Shown piece by piece: positions 1 through 10,112 of a DNA stretch of 12,643 bases (positions are counted from its first letter, which is position 1; every line of letters starts with the position of its first letter). A model generated the notes under the pieces. It ran no database searches. It was not told where the DNA came from and saw only the letters and a list, made by a program, of their open reading frames with translations. A program made the translations under genes and the position numbers. Location of the stretch: positions 1 through 12,643 of the forward strand of contig NZZF01000016.1 in assembly GCA_002702385.1 (NCBI GenBank), in the 5' to 3' direction. The stretch comes from Flavobacteriaceae bacterium (GTDB lineage Bacteria; Bacteroidota; Bacteroidia; Flavobacteriales; Flavobacteriaceae).

Positions 1-3000
1 ACGGTACTAAGTTATATTCTGCAAGAGTAATACCGTTTAAAGGTTCATGGATTGAATTTGCATCTGATATTAATGGTGTGATGTACGCTTACATTGATAG
101 AAAAAAGAAATTACCAGTAACAACACTTCTCAGATCTATTGGATATGAAAGAGATAAGGATATTTTAGAAATTTTTGATCTTGCTGAAGAGGTTAAAGTT
201 TCTAAGGCTGCTTTAAAAAAATTAACTGGTAGAAAGTTAGCAGCAAGAGTTCTTAACACATGGTTTGAAGATTTTGTTGATGAAGATACTGGTGAAGTAA
301 TTTCCATTGAAAGAAATGAAGTTGTTTTAGATAGAGATACAGTAATTGATAAAGAAAATATTGAATTAATTATTGAATCTAATACTAAAACTATTTTGCT
401 CAATAAAGATGAAGGTGAGGGTAACGAATATTCAGTAATCTTAAATACTCTACAGAAGGATCCTACTAATTCAGAAAAAGAAGCTGTTGAACATGTTTAT
501 CGTCAACTTAGAAATGCTGAGCCGCCAGATGAGGAAACAGCCAGAGGAATTATTGATAAGTTGTTTTTCTCTGACCAAAGATATAATCTTGGTGAAGTAG
601 GTAGATATAGAATGAATAAAAAACTAGGTTTAGACATAGATATGGAAAATCTAGTTTTAACTAAGGAAGATATCATTACAATAATTAAGTTTTTAATTGA
701 ATTAATTAATTCTAAAGCTGAGATTGATGATATTGATCACCTTTCAAATAGAAGAGTAAGAACAGTTGGTGAACAATTGTCCGGTCAATTTGGAGTCGGT
801 CTTTCAAGAATGGCGAGAACTATCAGAGAAAGAATGAATGTTAGAGATAATGAAGTTTTTACACCAATTGATCTAATTAATGCTAAAACTTTATCCTCAG
901 TTATAAACACTTTCTTTGGAACCAATCAGTTATCACAGTTTATGGATCAAACAAATCCATTAGCTGAATTAACTCACAAAAGAAGACTTTCTGCTCTAGG
1001 GCCTGGAGGTCTTTCTAGAGAAAGAGCTGGTTTTGAAGTAAGAGATGTTCATTACACTCATTATGGTAGATTATGTCCAATTGAAACACCTGAGGGTCCA
1101 AACATTGGTCTTATATCTTCTTTAAGTGTTTTTGCTAAGGTTAACAACCTAGGTTTTATTGAAACACCATATAGAAAAGTTATTGATGGAAAAATTGATA
1201 TTAAAAATTATCAATATCTATCGGCTGAGGAGGAGGAAGGTAAACTTATTACTCAAGCAAATATAAATAGAGATAAAGATGGTAAAATTTTAGAAGATAA
1301 AGTTATTGCTAGATTAGAAGCCGATTATCCTGTTGTTGATCCTAAAGAAGTTGATTATATTGATGTTGCACCTAATCAGATTGCTTCAATTTCGGCATCC
1401 TTGATTCCATTTTTAGAACATGATGATGCAAATAGAGCACTTATGGGATCTAATATGATGCGTCAGTCTGTTCCCTTAATGAAACCTGAATCTCCAATTG
1501 TTGGAACTGGTTTAGAGAAACAAGTTGCTTCTGATTCTAGAGTACTATTAAATGCTGATATGGATGGTGAGGTTATTTATGTTGACTCTCAAAAAATTAT
1601 TATAAAATATAAAATGTCAGATGAAGATAAATTAACTTCATTTGATTCTGAAGAAAAAACATATTCTCTTGTCAAGTTTAGAAAAACTAATCAGGGTACT
1701 TGTATAAACTTGAAACCTATTGTTAAGAAAGGTGAAAAAGTTAAAAAAGGCCAAGTTCTTTGCGATGGTTATGCAACTCAAGATGGAGAACTTGCATTAG
1801 GAAGAAATTTAAAAGTTGCTTTTATGCCATGGAAAGGATATAATTTTGAAGATGCAATTGTGATTTCTGAAAAAGTTGTAAGAGACGATTATTTTACATC
1901 TGTTCATATTGATGAGTACTCTCTCGATGTTAGAGATACAAAGCTTGGTATGGAAGAATTAACTAGTGATATACCAAATGTTAGTGAAGAAGCCACTAGT
2001 AATTTAGATGAAAATGGTATGATTAGAGTGGGAGCTGAAGTTAAGTCTGGGGATATTTTAATTGGTAAAATTACACCAAAAGGTGAATCTGATCCCACAC
2101 CTGAAGAAAAGTTATTGAGAGCAATTTTTGGTGATAAAGCTGGGGATGTAAAAGATGCATCATTAAAAGCACCTCCATCTTTGAAAGGTATAGTTATAGA
2201 TAAAAAACTGTTTTCTAGAACTATAAAAGACAAAAGAAGAAGAGCAGATGATAAAGACTTGTTAAAAAAGCTTGAAATCAAATATGATTTGTTGTTTAAG
2301 GAATTAAAGGACAAAATGGTTGGAAAACTTTATACTATTTTAAATGGTAAAACATGTCAAGGTGTTTTTAATGATTTAGGAGAAGAGGTCGTACCTAAAG
2401 GAAAAAAGTATTCTCAAAAAACTCTTAACGAAATTGATGATTATATACATTTAACAGAAACTAATTGGAGCGTTGACAAGAAAGTTAATCAATTAGCTTC
2501 TTCTTTACTGCATAATTATAGAATTAAAGAAAATGATCTGCAAGGTATGCTTAGAAGAGAGAAGTTCACAATTTCAGTTGGTGATGAGTTGCCTGCAGGG
2601 ATAATGAAAATGGCTAAGGTTTATGTAGCTAAGAAGAGAAAACTTAAGGTAGGTGATAAAATGGCTGGTCGTCACGGTAATAAAGGAATTGTTGCAAGAA
2701 TAGTGCGTCAAGAAGATATGCCATTTTTAGAAGATGGAACGCCAGTTGATATAGTTCTTAATCCTTTAGGAGTACCATCAAGGATGAATATTGGACAAAT
2801 TTATGAGACAGTCTTAGGGTGGGCAGGTCAAAAACTAGGCAGAAAATTTTCTACTCCAATTTTTGATGGAGCTACCCTTGATGAAATAAATTCATTAACT
2901 GATGAAGCAGGTGTTCCTAGATTTGGTCACACCTACTTATATGATGGAGGAACTGGAGAAAAATTTGATCAAGCTGCAACGGTTGGTGTTATTTATATGT

Positions 3001-3329
3001 TGAAACTTGGACACATGGTTGATGATAAAATGCATTCAAGATCAATTGGACCATATTCATTAATCACTCAGCAACCTCTTGGAGGTAAGGCTCAATTTGG
3101 TGGACAAAGATTCGGGGAAATGGAAGTATGGGCTTTAGAAGCTTATGGAGCATCAAGTACCTTACAAGAAATCTTAACAATTAAATCTGATGATGTAATT
3201 GGTAGAGCAAAAGCTTACGAAGCTATTGTTAAAGGTGAAAGAATGCCAGATGCTGGTTTGCCAGAATCATTTAACGTTCTAATGCACGAACTTAAAGGTT
3301 TAGGATTAGATATAAGACTAGAAGAATAA
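1..3329 (+). CDS. rpoB: DNA-directed RNA polymerase subunit beta, 5'-truncated by the window edge
   Basis: This is the beta subunit of RNA polymerase, which with beta' forms the catalytic core. The reading frame is open from base 3, upstream of the first GTG/ATG codons at 78-83, so the gene begins outside the window. 1108 residues are visible; Bacteroidetes RpoB is usually about 1270, so roughly 160 N-terminal residues are missing. Visible landmarks are the rifampicin-binding cluster at 912-1001 (QLSQFMDQ, then [12 protein letters not shown]), [13 protein letters not shown] just after it, NFEDAI near 1842 (acidic pair near the active-site metal), [12 protein letters not shown] at 2652-2687 (conserved active-site lysines), and the C-terminal [19 protein letters not shown] from 3096 that packs on beta'. 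The end LDIRLEE is intact, with a TAA stop. rpoC follows after 14 bases, as in the usual rpoBC operon. No frameshift or internal stop is seen. Identification is essentially certain. Confidence 0.98.
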   Translation, partial: GTKLYSARVIPFKGSWIEFASDINGVMYAYIDRKKKLPVTTLLRSIGYERDKDILEIFDLAEEVKVSKAALKKLTGRKLAARVLNTWFEDFVDEDTGEVISIERNEVVLDRDTVIDKENIELIIESNTKTILLNKDEGEGNEYSVILNTLQKDPTNSEKEAVEHVYRQLRNAEPPDEETARGIIDKLFFSDQRYNLGEVGRYRMNKKLGLDIDMENLVLTKEDIITIIKFLIELINSKAEIDDIDHLSNRRVRTVGEQLSGQFGVGLSRMARTIRERMNVRDNEVFTPIDLINAKTLSSVINTFFGTNQLSQFMDQTNPLAELTHKRRLSALGPGGLSRERAGFEVRDVHYTHYGRLCPIETPEGPNIGLISSLSVFAKVNNLGFIETPYRKVIDGKIDIKNYQYLSAEEEEGKLITQANINRDKDGKILEDKVIARLEADYPVVDPKEVDYIDVAPNQIASISASLIPFLEHDDANRALMGSNMMRQSVPLMKPESPIVGTGLEKQVASDSRVLLNADMDGEVIYVDSQKIIIKYKMSDEDKLTSFDSEEKTYSLVKFRKTNQGTCINLKPIVKKGEKVKKGQVLCDGYATQDGELALGRNLKVAFMPWKGYNFEDAIVISEKVVRDDYFTSVHIDEYSLDVRDTKLGMEELTSDIPNVSEEATSNLDENGMIRVGAEVKSGDILIGKITPKGESDPTPEEKLLRAIFGDKAGDVKDASLKAPPSLKGIVIDKKLFSRTIKDKRRRADDKDLLKKLEIKYDLLFKELKDKMVGKLYTILNGKTCQGVFNDLGEEVVPKGKKYSQKTLNEIDDYIHLTETNWSVDKKVNQLASSLLHNYRIKENDLQGMLRREKFTISVGDELPAGIMKMAKVYVAKKRKLKVGDKMAGRHGNKGIVARIVRQEDMPFLEDGTPVDIVLNPLGVPSRMNIGQIYETVLGWAGQKLGRKFSTPIFDGATLDEINSLTDEAGVPRFGHTYLYDGGTGEKFDQAATVGVIYMLKLGHMVDDKMHSRSIGPYSLITQQPLGGKAQFGGQRFGEMEVWALEAYGASSTLQEILTIKSDDVIGRAKAYEAIVKGERMPDAGLPESFNVLMHELKGLGLDIRLEE

Positions 3330-3343
3330 AATACAATTCATAT

Positions 3344-6300
3344 ATGGAAATCAATAAAACAAAAAAATTTAATAAAATTTCTATAGGTTTAGCTTCTCCA
3401 GAAACTATGCTTGCAGCATCAAGAGGTGAAGTTTTAAAACCAGAAACTATAAATTACAGAACTCACAAACCAGAAAGAGATGGCTTATTTTGTGAAAGAA
3501 TTTTTGGTCCAGTTAAAGATTATGAATGTGCGTGTGGTAAATATAAAAGGATAAGATATAAAGGAATTGTGTGTGATAGATGTGGAGTTGAGGTAACTGA
3601 AAAAAAAGTTAGAAGAGATCGCGTTGGTCATATTAACTTAGTTGTTCCTGTTGCTCATATATGGTATTTTAGGTCTCTTCCTAATAAAATTGGTTACTTA
3701 CTAGGTCTCCCAACAAAAAAGTTGGATATGATCATCTATTACGAAAGATATGTAGTAGTTCAACCTGGACTTGCTGTTGATGCTGAAGGTAATCCATTAA
3801 ATAAAATGGATTTCTTAACTGAGGAAGAGTATTTGAACATAATGGAAACTCTTCCAGCTGAAAATCAGTTCTTAGAAGATTCTGACCCAAATAAATTTAT
3901 TGCTAAAATGGGTGCTGAGTGTTTGATTGAACTATTATCAAGAATTGATCTTGATGAACTTTCTTATGAACTAAGACATAAAGCCAATAATGAAACTTCT
4001 AAACAAAGAAAAACAGAAGCTCTTAAAAGACTTCAAGTAGTTGAATCTTTAAGAGAAGGTAACTTAAATAAGGAGAACAGACCTGAGTGGATGATTCTAA
4101 AAGTTATACCTGTCATTCCACCTGAACTTAGACCTCTTGTTCCGCTTGATGGTGGAAGATTTGCAACATCTGATTTGAATGATTTATATAGAAGAGTTAT
4201 TATTAGAAACAACAGATTAAAAAGGCTTGTTGAGATAAAGGCTCCAGAAGTTATATTAAGAAATGAAAAAAGAATGCTTCAAGAATCTGTTGATTCATTA
4301 TTTGATAATACAAAAAAGTCATCTGCTGTTAAAACTGAGGCAAATAGACCTCTTAAATCTTTATCTGATTCATTAAAAGGTAAACAAGGTAGATTTAGAC
4401 AAAATTTACTAGGTAAAAGAGTTGACTATTCTGCTCGTTCTGTTATTGTTGGGGGTCCAACTCTTAAACTCTATGAATGCGGAATTCCTAAAGACATGGC
4501 AGCAGAATTATACAAACCTTTCATTGTTAAAAAATTAATTGAAAGAGGAATTGTAAAAACGGTAAAATCTGCAAAAAAAATTATTGATAAAAGAGAACCA
4601 TTAGTATGGGATATTTTAGAAAATGTTTTAAAAGGACACCCTGTTTTATTAAACAGAGCTCCTACACTACACAGATTAGGTATTCAAGCTTTTCAACCTA
4701 CACTGATTGAAGGTAAAGCTATTCAAGTACATCCTTTAGTTTGTACAGCATTTAATGCAGACTTTGATGGTGATCAAATGGCTGTTCATTTACCTTTAGG
4801 ACCTGAAGCAATTCTTGAGTCCCAATTGTTAATGCTAGCTTCTCATAACATACTAAATCCAGCTAATGGATCACCTATAACTGTACCATCTCAGGATATG
4901 GTTTTAGGACTCTATTATATGACAAAAGAGAAAAAATCTACAAAAACTGAAAAAGTTCAAGGTGAAGGTTTAGTTTTTTATTCTAGTGAAGAAGTAAATA
5001 TTGCCTACAATGAAAATAAAGTAGATCTTAATGCGTCTATTAAAGTAAAGGTTAATGACTTAAATGAAAATAATGAACTTGAGACTAAATTAATTGAAAC
5101 AACAGTTGGAAGAGTTTTATTTAATGAAGTTGTTCCTGAAAAAGCAGGTTATATTAATCAAGTATTAAATAAAAAATCATTAAGAGGTATTATAGGTGAT
5201 ATACTTAAGATGACTAGTGTTCCTGAAACAGCTGAATTTTTAGACAAAATTAAGGATATGGGATTCACATTTGCCTTCAAAGGTGGATTATCTTTTAGTC
5301 TAGGTGATATAATTATCCCTGAAGAAAAAGTTCATATGATTGATTCGGCAAATAAAGATGTGGATTCAATTATAGCTAACTATAATATGGGGTTAATAAC
5401 AAATAACGAGAGATATAATCAAGTTATTGATGTATGGACATCATCTAACGCTGCATTGACTGAGCTTGCTATGAAAAGAATTAGAGAAGATCAACAAGGC
5501 TTTAACTCAGTATATATGATGCTTGATTCAGGTGCGAGGGGATCAAAAGAACAAATCAGACAGTTGACAGGAATGAGAGGTCTTATGGCTAAACCTAAAA
5601 AAGCTAGTTCTGGTGGAGGTGAAATTATTGAAAACCCGATCTTATCTAACTTTAAGGAAGGATTATCAATTCTTGAGTATTTCATATCAACTCACGGTGC
5701 TAGAAAAGGTCTTGCAGATACTGCCTTAAAAACTGCTGATGCTGGTTATCTTACTAGAAGATTAGTTGATGTAGCACAAGATGTAATTGTAAATATAGAT
5801 GATTGTAGCACTTTAAGAGGTGTCACTGTTGAAGCACTAAAAAAGAATGAAGAGGTCGTAGAAACACTTGGAGAAAGAATATTAGGAAGAGTATCGTTAC
5901 ATGATGTTTATAATCCATTAAATCAAGAAATTGTAATAAACGCTGGTGAAGAAATCACTGAGGATATTGTTAAAATTATTGAAACTTTACCAATTGATAA
6001 AGTTGAAGTAAGATCTCCATTAACTTGTGAAGCTAAAAAAGGTATTTGTGCTAAATGTTATGGAAGAAATTTAGCTACTGGTAAAATGGTACAAATTGGT
6101 GAAGCTGTTGGAGTAATTGCTGCTCAATCAATTGGAGAACCAGGTACACAGTTAACACTTAGAACATTCCATGTAGGTGGTATCGCTGGTAATATTTCTG
6201 AGGAAAATAAACTTGTTTCTAAATTTGACGGGATAACAGAGATTGAGGATTTAAAGACAGTTAAATCTAAGGATAATGATGGAAATGATATTGACTTAGT

Positions 6301-7639
6301 ATTATCTAGAACTTGTGAAATAAAAGTGTTAGATGCAGATTCAGGAATAGTGCTTAGCTCCAATGTTATACCTTATGGATCATCAATTTATGTAAAAAAC
6401 AATAAGAAAATTAAGAAAGATGATGTGATATGTTCATGGGATCCATATAATGGAGTAATCATATCTGAGTTTGGAGGTAAGGTAGAATATGAAAATATTG
6501 AACAAGGTATTACTTTTCAGGTAGAGATTGATGAGCAAACTGGATTTAAACAGAAAGTAATTTCTGAATCAAGAAATAAAAAATTAATTCCAACGTTATT
6601 AATCAATGATAGTAAAGGTAAAAATGTAAGAACTTACAACTTACCTGTAGGAGCTCAAATAATTGTTGATGATGGTGAAAAAGTTGAGCAAGGGAAAATA
6701 CTTGTTAAAATACCTAGAAAATCAGCGAAATCTGGTGATATTACTGGTGGTCTTCCTAGAGTTACTGAATTATTTGAAGCTAGAAATCCATCAAACCCAG
6801 CTATTGTAAGTGAAATTGATGGAGTTGTAAGTTTTGGTAAAATTAAAAGAGGTAATAGAGAGATAATTATTGAATCTAAAACTGGTGAAATTAAGAAGTA
6901 TTTAGTTAAATTATCTAATCAAATTTTAGTTCAAGAAAATGATTTTGTAAAAGCAGGTATGTCTTTATCTGATGGGGCAATGACTCCTAACGATATATTA
7001 AATATCAAGGGGCCTTCAGCTGTCCAGCAGTATCTTGTTAATGAAGTACAAGAAGTATATAGATTACAAGGTGTGAAAATTAACGACAAACACTTTGAAG
7101 TTTTAATACGACAAATGATGCAAAAAGTTCAAATTCAGGACTCAGGTGATACAACTTTCTTGGAGAATCAAATAGTTCATAAGAATGAATTTATATATGA
7201 GAATGATCAATTGTATGGTCAAAAAGTAATTGAATCTGTTGGTGACTCACAAAACTTAAAAGAAGGTCAAATTGTTTCAGCTAGAGAACTTAGAGATGAA
7301 AATTCTATACTTAAGAGAGAAGATAAGGAACTTGTTATTGCTAGAGATGCAGTAAATGCCACAGGTTTCCCAATTTTACAAGGAATAACAAGGGCATCAC
7401 TTCAAACAAAATCATTTATTTCAGCTGCTTCTTTCCAAGAAACTACAAAAGTTCTTAATGAAGCTGCTGTTAATGGTAAAGTAGATAGTTTAGAAGGGCT
7501 TAAAGAAAATGTTATTGTTGGTCATAAAATTCCAGCAGGAACTGGGAACAGAGAATTCGATGATGTAATTGTAGGCTACGTTGATGAATATGAAGAATTG
7601 TTAGAAAGTAAAAGAATTAGATTTGGTGAAGATGAGTGA
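3344..7639 (+). CDS. rpoC: DNA-directed RNA polymerase subunit beta'
   Basis: This is the beta' subunit, which carries the catalytic magnesium site of RNA polymerase. At 1431 residues it is complete and of normal length for Bacteroidetes. The N-terminal zinc-binding domain has Cys62, Cys64, Cys77 and Cys80. The absolutely conserved NADFDGD motif is at residues 471-477, with the metal-binding aspartates 473, 475 and 477. The bridge-helix region contains [17 protein letters not shown] from residue 730. The second zinc site is Cys821, Cys895, Cys902 and Cys905. The trigger loop [11 protein letters not shown] carries the conserved His943. The ATG lies 14 bases after the rpoB stop. The upstream sequence (AATACAATTCATAT) is AT-rich with no Shine-Dalgarno match, which is normal in Bacteroidetes. 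The last 8 bases, including the TGA stop, overlap the next gene, suggesting translational coupling. Regulation is presumably that of the rpoBC operon, whose promoter is outside the window. Confidence 0.98.
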   Translation: MEINKTKKFNKISIGLASPETMLAASRGEVLKPETINYRTHKPERDGLFCERIFGPVKDYECACGKYKRIRYKGIVCDRCGVEVTEKKVRRDRVGHINLVVPVAHIWYFRSLPNKIGYLLGLPTKKLDMIIYYERYVVVQPGLAVDAEGNPLNKMDFLTEEEYLNIMETLPAENQFLEDSDPNKFIAKMGAECLIELLSRIDLDELSYELRHKANNETSKQRKTEALKRLQVVESLREGNLNKENRPEWMILKVIPVIPPELRPLVPLDGGRFATSDLNDLYRRVIIRNNRLKRLVEIKAPEVILRNEKRMLQESVDSLFDNTKKSSAVKTEANRPLKSLSDSLKGKQGRFRQNLLGKRVDYSARSVIVGGPTLKLYECGIPKDMAAELYKPFIVKKLIERGIVKTVKSAKKIIDKREPLVWDILENVLKGHPVLLNRAPTLHRLGIQAFQPTLIEGKAIQVHPLVCTAFNADFDGDQMAVHLPLGPEAILESQLLMLASHNILNPANGSPITVPSQDMVLGLYYMTKEKKSTKTEKVQGEGLVFYSSEEVNIAYNENKVDLNASIKVKVNDLNENNELETKLIETTVGRVLFNEVVPEKAGYINQVLNKKSLRGIIGDILKMTSVPETAEFLDKIKDMGFTFAFKGGLSFSLGDIIIPEEKVHMIDSANKDVDSIIANYNMGLITNNERYNQVIDVWTSSNAALTELAMKRIREDQQGFNSVYMMLDSGARGSKEQIRQLTGMRGLMAKPKKASSGGGEIIENPILSNFKEGLSILEYFISTHGARKGLADTALKTADAGYLTRRLVDVAQDVIVNIDDCSTLRGVTVEALKKNEEVVETLGERILGRVSLHDVYNPLNQEIVINAGEEITEDIVKIIETLPIDKVEVRSPLTCEAKKGICAKCYGRNLATGKMVQIGEAVGVIAAQSIGEPGTQLTLRTFHVGGIAGNISEENKLVSKFDGITEIEDLKTVKSKDNDGNDIDLVLSRTCEIKVLDADSGIVLSSNVIPYGSSIYVKNNKKIKKDDVICSWDPYNGVIISEFGGKVEYENIEQGITFQVEIDEQTGFKQKVISESRNKKLIPTLLINDSKGKNVRTYNLPVGAQIIVDDGEKVEQGKILVKIPRKSAKSGDITGGLPRVTELFEARNPSNPAIVSEIDGVVSFGKIKRGNREIIIESKTGEIKKYLVKLSNQILVQENDFVKAGMSLSDGAMTPNDILNIKGPSAVQQYLVNEVQEVYRLQGVKINDKHFEVLIRQMMQKVQIQDSGDTTFLENQIVHKNEFIYENDQLYGQKVIESVGDSQNLKEGQIVSARELRDENSILKREDKELVIARDAVNATGFPILQGITRASLQTKSFISAASFQETTKVLNEAAVNGKVDSLEGLKENVIVGHKIPAGTGNREFDDVIVGYVDEYEELLESKRIRFGEDE

Positions 7640-7943
7640 TAAAGCAAAAAAAAATCAGAATATTAATATTGAACTTGATGATTCTGTATCTCAAGGAATC
7701 TATTCAAATCTGGTTGTTGTAAATCACTCTCCTACCGAATTTGTTTTGGATTTTATAAATATCATGCCTGGTACTCCAAAAGCTAAAGTTAGATCAAGGA
7801 TTATTTTAACACCAGAGCATACAAAAAAATTTATTAAGGCTTTGAGTGATAATCTTGTTAAGTACGAGTCCATTAATGGGCCAGTCAAAGATTTTAAAAA
7901 AGAGATGATTCCTTTGAATTTTGGTCCTAAAGGAGAAGCATAG
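7632..7943 (+). CDS. DUF3467 family protein encoded directly after rpoC
   Basis: This small soluble protein of 103 residues matches the DUF3467 family as I recognise it. The pattern is [18 protein letters not shown], then [19 protein letters not shown], then a helix ([13 protein letters not shown]), and a C-terminal [10 protein letters not shown]. The family has no established biochemical function that I can name. I chose the ATG at 7632 because family members start near MSDK/MSDN and because it overlaps the rpoC stop by 8 bases, typical of a coupled downstream gene; an in-frame TTG at 7623 is a less likely start. In Bacteroidetes a gene of this family commonly sits at this place after rpoC, so a role connected with RNA polymerase or its expression is an inference from linkage only. 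There is no signal peptide, membrane segment or cysteine. It ends in TAG, 3 bases from the convergent prfC stop. Confidence 0.88.
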   Translation: MSDKAKKNQNINIELDDSVSQGIYSNLVVVNHSPTEFVLDFINIMPGTPKAKVRSRIILTPEHTKKFIKALSDNLVKYESINGPVKDFKKEMIPLNFGPKGEA

Positions 7944-7946
7944 GTT

Positions 7947-9512
7947 TTAAAACTCTGATTTCTCATAAAACAAAATGTTATCAAACTTTTGTTTTGTATT
8001 TATAAGAGTAAAATCACTATCTGCTAGAAATACCATTTTATCTTCTTTATCAAAAGCTATGAATTTATTCTTATAAATCAAGAATTCATCTAGTTGTTTC
8101 TTATCAGAATTTTCATCATCAATCCAACATGCTTTTCTAATATTTACGTTTTCATAACTACACTTAGCTCCATATTCATGTTCTAATCTGTATTTAATAA
8201 CATCAAATTGTAACACGCCTACCGTCCCAATAATTTTTCTACCATTCAATTTTAAAGTAAATAATTGAGCAACACCTTCATCCATTAATTGTTTTATCCC
8301 TTTAGATAGTTGTTTAGTTTTTAATGGATCATTGTTGATTATGTATTTAAAATGCTCTGGTGAAAAGCTTGGGATCCCTATAAACTCAACTTCCTCGCCC
8401 TCAGAAAATGAATCACCAATTTTAAAATTACCTGTATCGTGAACTCCTATTATATCGCCTGGATAAGATTTCTCAACAATTTCTTTTTTGTCTGCAAAAA
8501 AAGAATTTGGACTACTAAATCTAATTTTCTTTTTTCCTCTTACATGGTAATACATACTATTTCTTTTAAATTCACCTGAAACAATTTTAATAAAAGACAA
8601 TCTATCTCTGTGTTTAGGGTCCATATTTGCATGAATTTTAAATATGAAGCCAGTAAATTTTTCTTCACTAGGATGTATTATTCTATTTTTGGATTCTTTG
8701 CTTCCAGGTGGTGGAGCATATTTTGCAAAATAATCTAACATTAAATTAACACCAGAATTATGCAAAGCTGAACCAAAAAAAACAGGTTGAATTTCACAAT
8801 TTAGATATTTATCATAGTCAAATTTTGGGTATATGCCGTCAATAAGTTCTAATTCTTCATTTAATGATTTACTAATGCTATCACTAATTTTCGAAGAATC
8901 ATTAATTATGGATTTATATTCATATTTATATTTGTCATCATCATTTAATTGAACTTCAGATTTAGCTAAATCTATTATTCCAGTATAGTCGTAACCTATT
9001 CCGATCGGAAAAGATATAGGTGACACATTAAACTCAAGTTTTTTTTCTAATTCATCTAATAAATCAAATGAATCTTTTCCCTCCCTATCACATTTATTTA
9101 TAAAAATCATTATTGGTATTTTTCTCATTTTGCAAACTTTTACAAGTTTTTCAGTTTGCTCTTCAACCCCTTTAGCTACATCAATTACAACGATTACACT
9201 ATCTACAGCTGTCAAAGTTCTGTATGTATCTTCAGCAAAATCTTTATGTCCTGGTGTATCGAGAATATTAATTTTTTTATCTAAATAATTAAATGATAGT
9301 ACTGATGTTGAAACTGAGATTCCTCTTTGTTTTTCAATTTCCATGAAGTCACTAGTAGCAGTCTTTTTAATTTTATTTGATTTAACAGCGCCTGCTTCAT
9401 TAATTGCTCCGCCATATAAAAGTAGTTTTTCAGTTAATGTAGTTTTACCAGCATCAGGATGTGAAATTATTCCAAAAGTTCTTCTAAGGTTTATATTTTT
9501 ATCTAATTTCAT
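7947..9512 (-). CDS. prfC: peptide chain release factor 3 (RF3)
   Basis: RF3 is the translational GTPase that speeds the release of RF1 and RF2 from the ribosome after termination. The protein has 521 residues, close to the 529 of E. coli. The GTPase domain is complete: P-loop HPDAGKTT at 18-25, switch I GISVST at 65-70, DTPGH at 86-90, NKCD at 140-143 and GSA at 248-250. The segment GGAINEAGAVKS between P-loop and switch I and the FGIISHPDAGKTTL start are RF3 signatures that separate it from EF-G, LepA and TetM-type proteins. Beta-barrel domain II (GFIFKIHANMDP, HRDRLSFIKIVSGEF) and the RF3-type C-terminal domain (GVAQLFTL, GVLQFDVIKYRLEHEYG) follow. The ATG at 9510-9512 is the only sensible start, with no Shine-Dalgarno sequence; a TATTTTTG box lies 10 bases upstream. 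It appears to be a single-gene transcript, divergent from idi and convergent with the rpoC operon. Confidence 0.96.
   Translation of the reverse strand: MKLDKNINLRRTFGIISHPDAGKTTLTEKLLLYGGAINEAGAVKSNKIKKTATSDFMEIEKQRGISVSTSVLSFNYLDKKINILDTPGHKDFAEDTYRTLTAVDSVIVVIDVAKGVEEQTEKLVKVCKMRKIPIMIFINKCDREGKDSFDLLDELEKKLEFNVSPISFPIGIGYDYTGIIDLAKSEVQLNDDDKYKYEYKSIINDSSKISDSISKSLNEELELIDGIYPKFDYDKYLNCEIQPVFFGSALHNSGVNLMLDYFAKYAPPPGSKESKNRIIHPSEEKFTGFIFKIHANMDPKHRDRLSFIKIVSGEFKRNSMYYHVRGKKKIRFSSPNSFFADKKEIVEKSYPGDIIGVHDTGNFKIGDSFSEGEEVEFIGIPSFSPEHFKYIINNDPLKTKQLSKGIKQLMDEGVAQLFTLKLNGRKIIGTVGVLQFDVIKYRLEHEYGAKCSYENVNIRKACWIDDENSDKKQLDEFLIYKNKFIAFDKEDKMVFLADSDFTLINTKQKFDNILFYEKSEF
7967..7995. terminator. 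possible AT-rich bidirectional terminator hairpin in the convergent region
   Basis: The inverted repeat AAAACAAAA (7967-7975) and TTTTGTTTT (7987-7995) has an 11-base spacer. It lies just past the stop codon of the DUF3467 gene and inside the 3' end of prfC. With only 3 bases between these convergent genes, any factor-independent terminator for either transcript must sit within coding sequence, and this is the only repeat I noticed there. The stem has a single G-C pair, so it is weak. It may reflect base composition and the coding sequence rather than function. Confidence 0.25.
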
Positions 9513-9522
9513 AAAAGAAAAA

Positions 9523-9530
9523 CAAAAATA
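9523..9530 (-). promoter_or_regulatory. putative -7 box (TATTTTTG) of the prfC promoter
   Basis: On the minus strand the sequence TATTTTTG fits the Bacteroidetes consensus TAnnTTTG and ends 10 bases before the prfC ATG. With the usual distance to the start of transcription, the 5' leader would be only a few bases. I see no clear TTTG-type -33 element at the expected spacing. The region is AT-rich, so a chance match is possible. Confidence 0.5.
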
Positions 9531-9564
9531 GTATCTTATTTCTATGTATGATGGGTAATTAAAT

Positions 9565-9572
9565 TAAATTTG
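9565..9572 (+). promoter_or_regulatory. putative -7 box (TAAATTTG) of the idi promoter
   Basis: TAAATTTG fits the Bacteroidetes TAnnTTTG consensus exactly and ends 6 bases before the idi ATG at 9579. Transcription from such a box would begin at or within a few bases of the ATG, so the mRNA may be leaderless. No good -33 TTTG is seen 17-23 bases upstream; the sequence there is CTTATTTCTATG. Confidence 0.5.
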
Positions 9573-9578
9573 TTAACG

Positions 9579-10112
9579 ATGACAAACAGGGTGATTTTAG
9601 TTGATAAAGAAAATAATAAAATAGGAACTGAAGAAAAAATTCAAGCTCATTTGAAAAGTCTTTTACATAGAGCTTTTTCAATTTTTATTTTTAATGATAA
9701 TAAAGAGATTTTACTACAAAAACGGGCTGAAAATAAATATCATTCTAGTTCATTATGGACCAATACTTGCTGTAGCCATCCATATGATGGTTTATCAACA
9801 CTTGAATGTGCTGAAATTAGATTAGTAGAAGAGATGGGGATTAAAACAAAACTTGAAGAAATATTTTCTTTTATTTATAAAGAATCCTTTCAAAATGGTC
9901 TTACTGAATATGAATACGATCATGTTTTTTTTGGAAACTACTCATCAAATCCAGTTCTGAACCCTGAAGAAGCATCTGACTTTAAATGGATAAAAATAAA
10001 TGATCTTAAAAATGATATTGATGAAAATCCAGATAGATATACTGCTTGGTTAAAAATTATGTTTACTAATTATTTTAAATTTTTTGAATCTTATGAAAAT
10101 AACAATATGTAG
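9579..10112 (+). CDS. idi: isopentenyl-diphosphate delta-isomerase, type 1
   Basis: This enzyme interconverts isopentenyl diphosphate and dimethylallyl diphosphate, the precursors of quinone side chains, undecaprenyl carriers and carotenoids. It has 177 residues (E. coli Idi has 182) and the Nudix-type fold of the type 1 family. The key residues are present: metal-binding His24 and His30 (in LLHRAFSIFIF), catalytic Cys65 in TNTCCSHP, His67, Glu85 in EEMG, and the Glu110/Glu112 pair in TEYEYDHVF, corresponding to Glu114/Glu116 of E. coli. I start it at the ATG at 9579; in-frame upstream codons (TTG 9570) would fall inside the putative promoter box, and family members begin close to this point. 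The last 20 bases overlap the next gene on the same strand, so the two are probably co-transcribed. It acts in the cytoplasm. No defect is seen. Confidence 0.95.
   Translation: MTNRVILVDKENNKIGTEEKIQAHLKSLLHRAFSIFIFNDNKEILLQKRAENKYHSSSLWTNTCCSHPYDGLSTLECAEIRLVEEMGIKTKLEEIFSFIYKESFQNGLTEYEYDHVFFGNYSSNPVLNPEEASDFKWIKINDLKNDIDENPDRYTAWLKIMFTNYFKFFESYENNNM

Larger units (their letters stand above)
9513..9578. promoter_or_regulatory. divergent prfC/idi intergenic region
   Basis: This 66-base gap is the largest non-coding stretch in the window. It must hold the 5' control signals of both prfC (minus) and idi (plus). One TAnnTTTG box is present on each strand, 34 bases apart, so the two promoters would share the DNA between them and could compete for polymerase. 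I see no clear operator, hairpin or riboswitch in it. Confidence 0.6.

Noticed and set aside
78..83. GTG/ATG codons as the start of rpoB
   Set aside because: The frame is open back to the window edge and the upstream codons encode conserved RpoB sequence ([16 protein letters not shown]), so these are internal codons.
1904..2314. Antisense open frame inside rpoB (136 codons, minus strand)
   Set aside because: It is the reverse of conserved beta-subunit coding sequence, serine- and leucine-rich as expected of such a shadow, with no start context or family resemblance.
7625..7631. GGTGAAG as a Shine-Dalgarno sequence for the DUF3467 gene
   Set aside because: It is too close to the ATG, encodes the end of RpoC, and this lineage shows no Shine-Dalgarno use elsewhere in the window.
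7947..9512. Ribosomal-protection tetracycline resistance protein or EF-G
   Set aside because: The length (521), the GGAINEAGAVKS segment and the C-terminal domain fit RF3; EF-G and TetM-type proteins are about 640-700 residues with extra domains.
9343..9531. Small plus-strand open frame opposite the start of prfC
   Set aside because: It is complementary to the conserved P-loop region of prfC and has no independent support.
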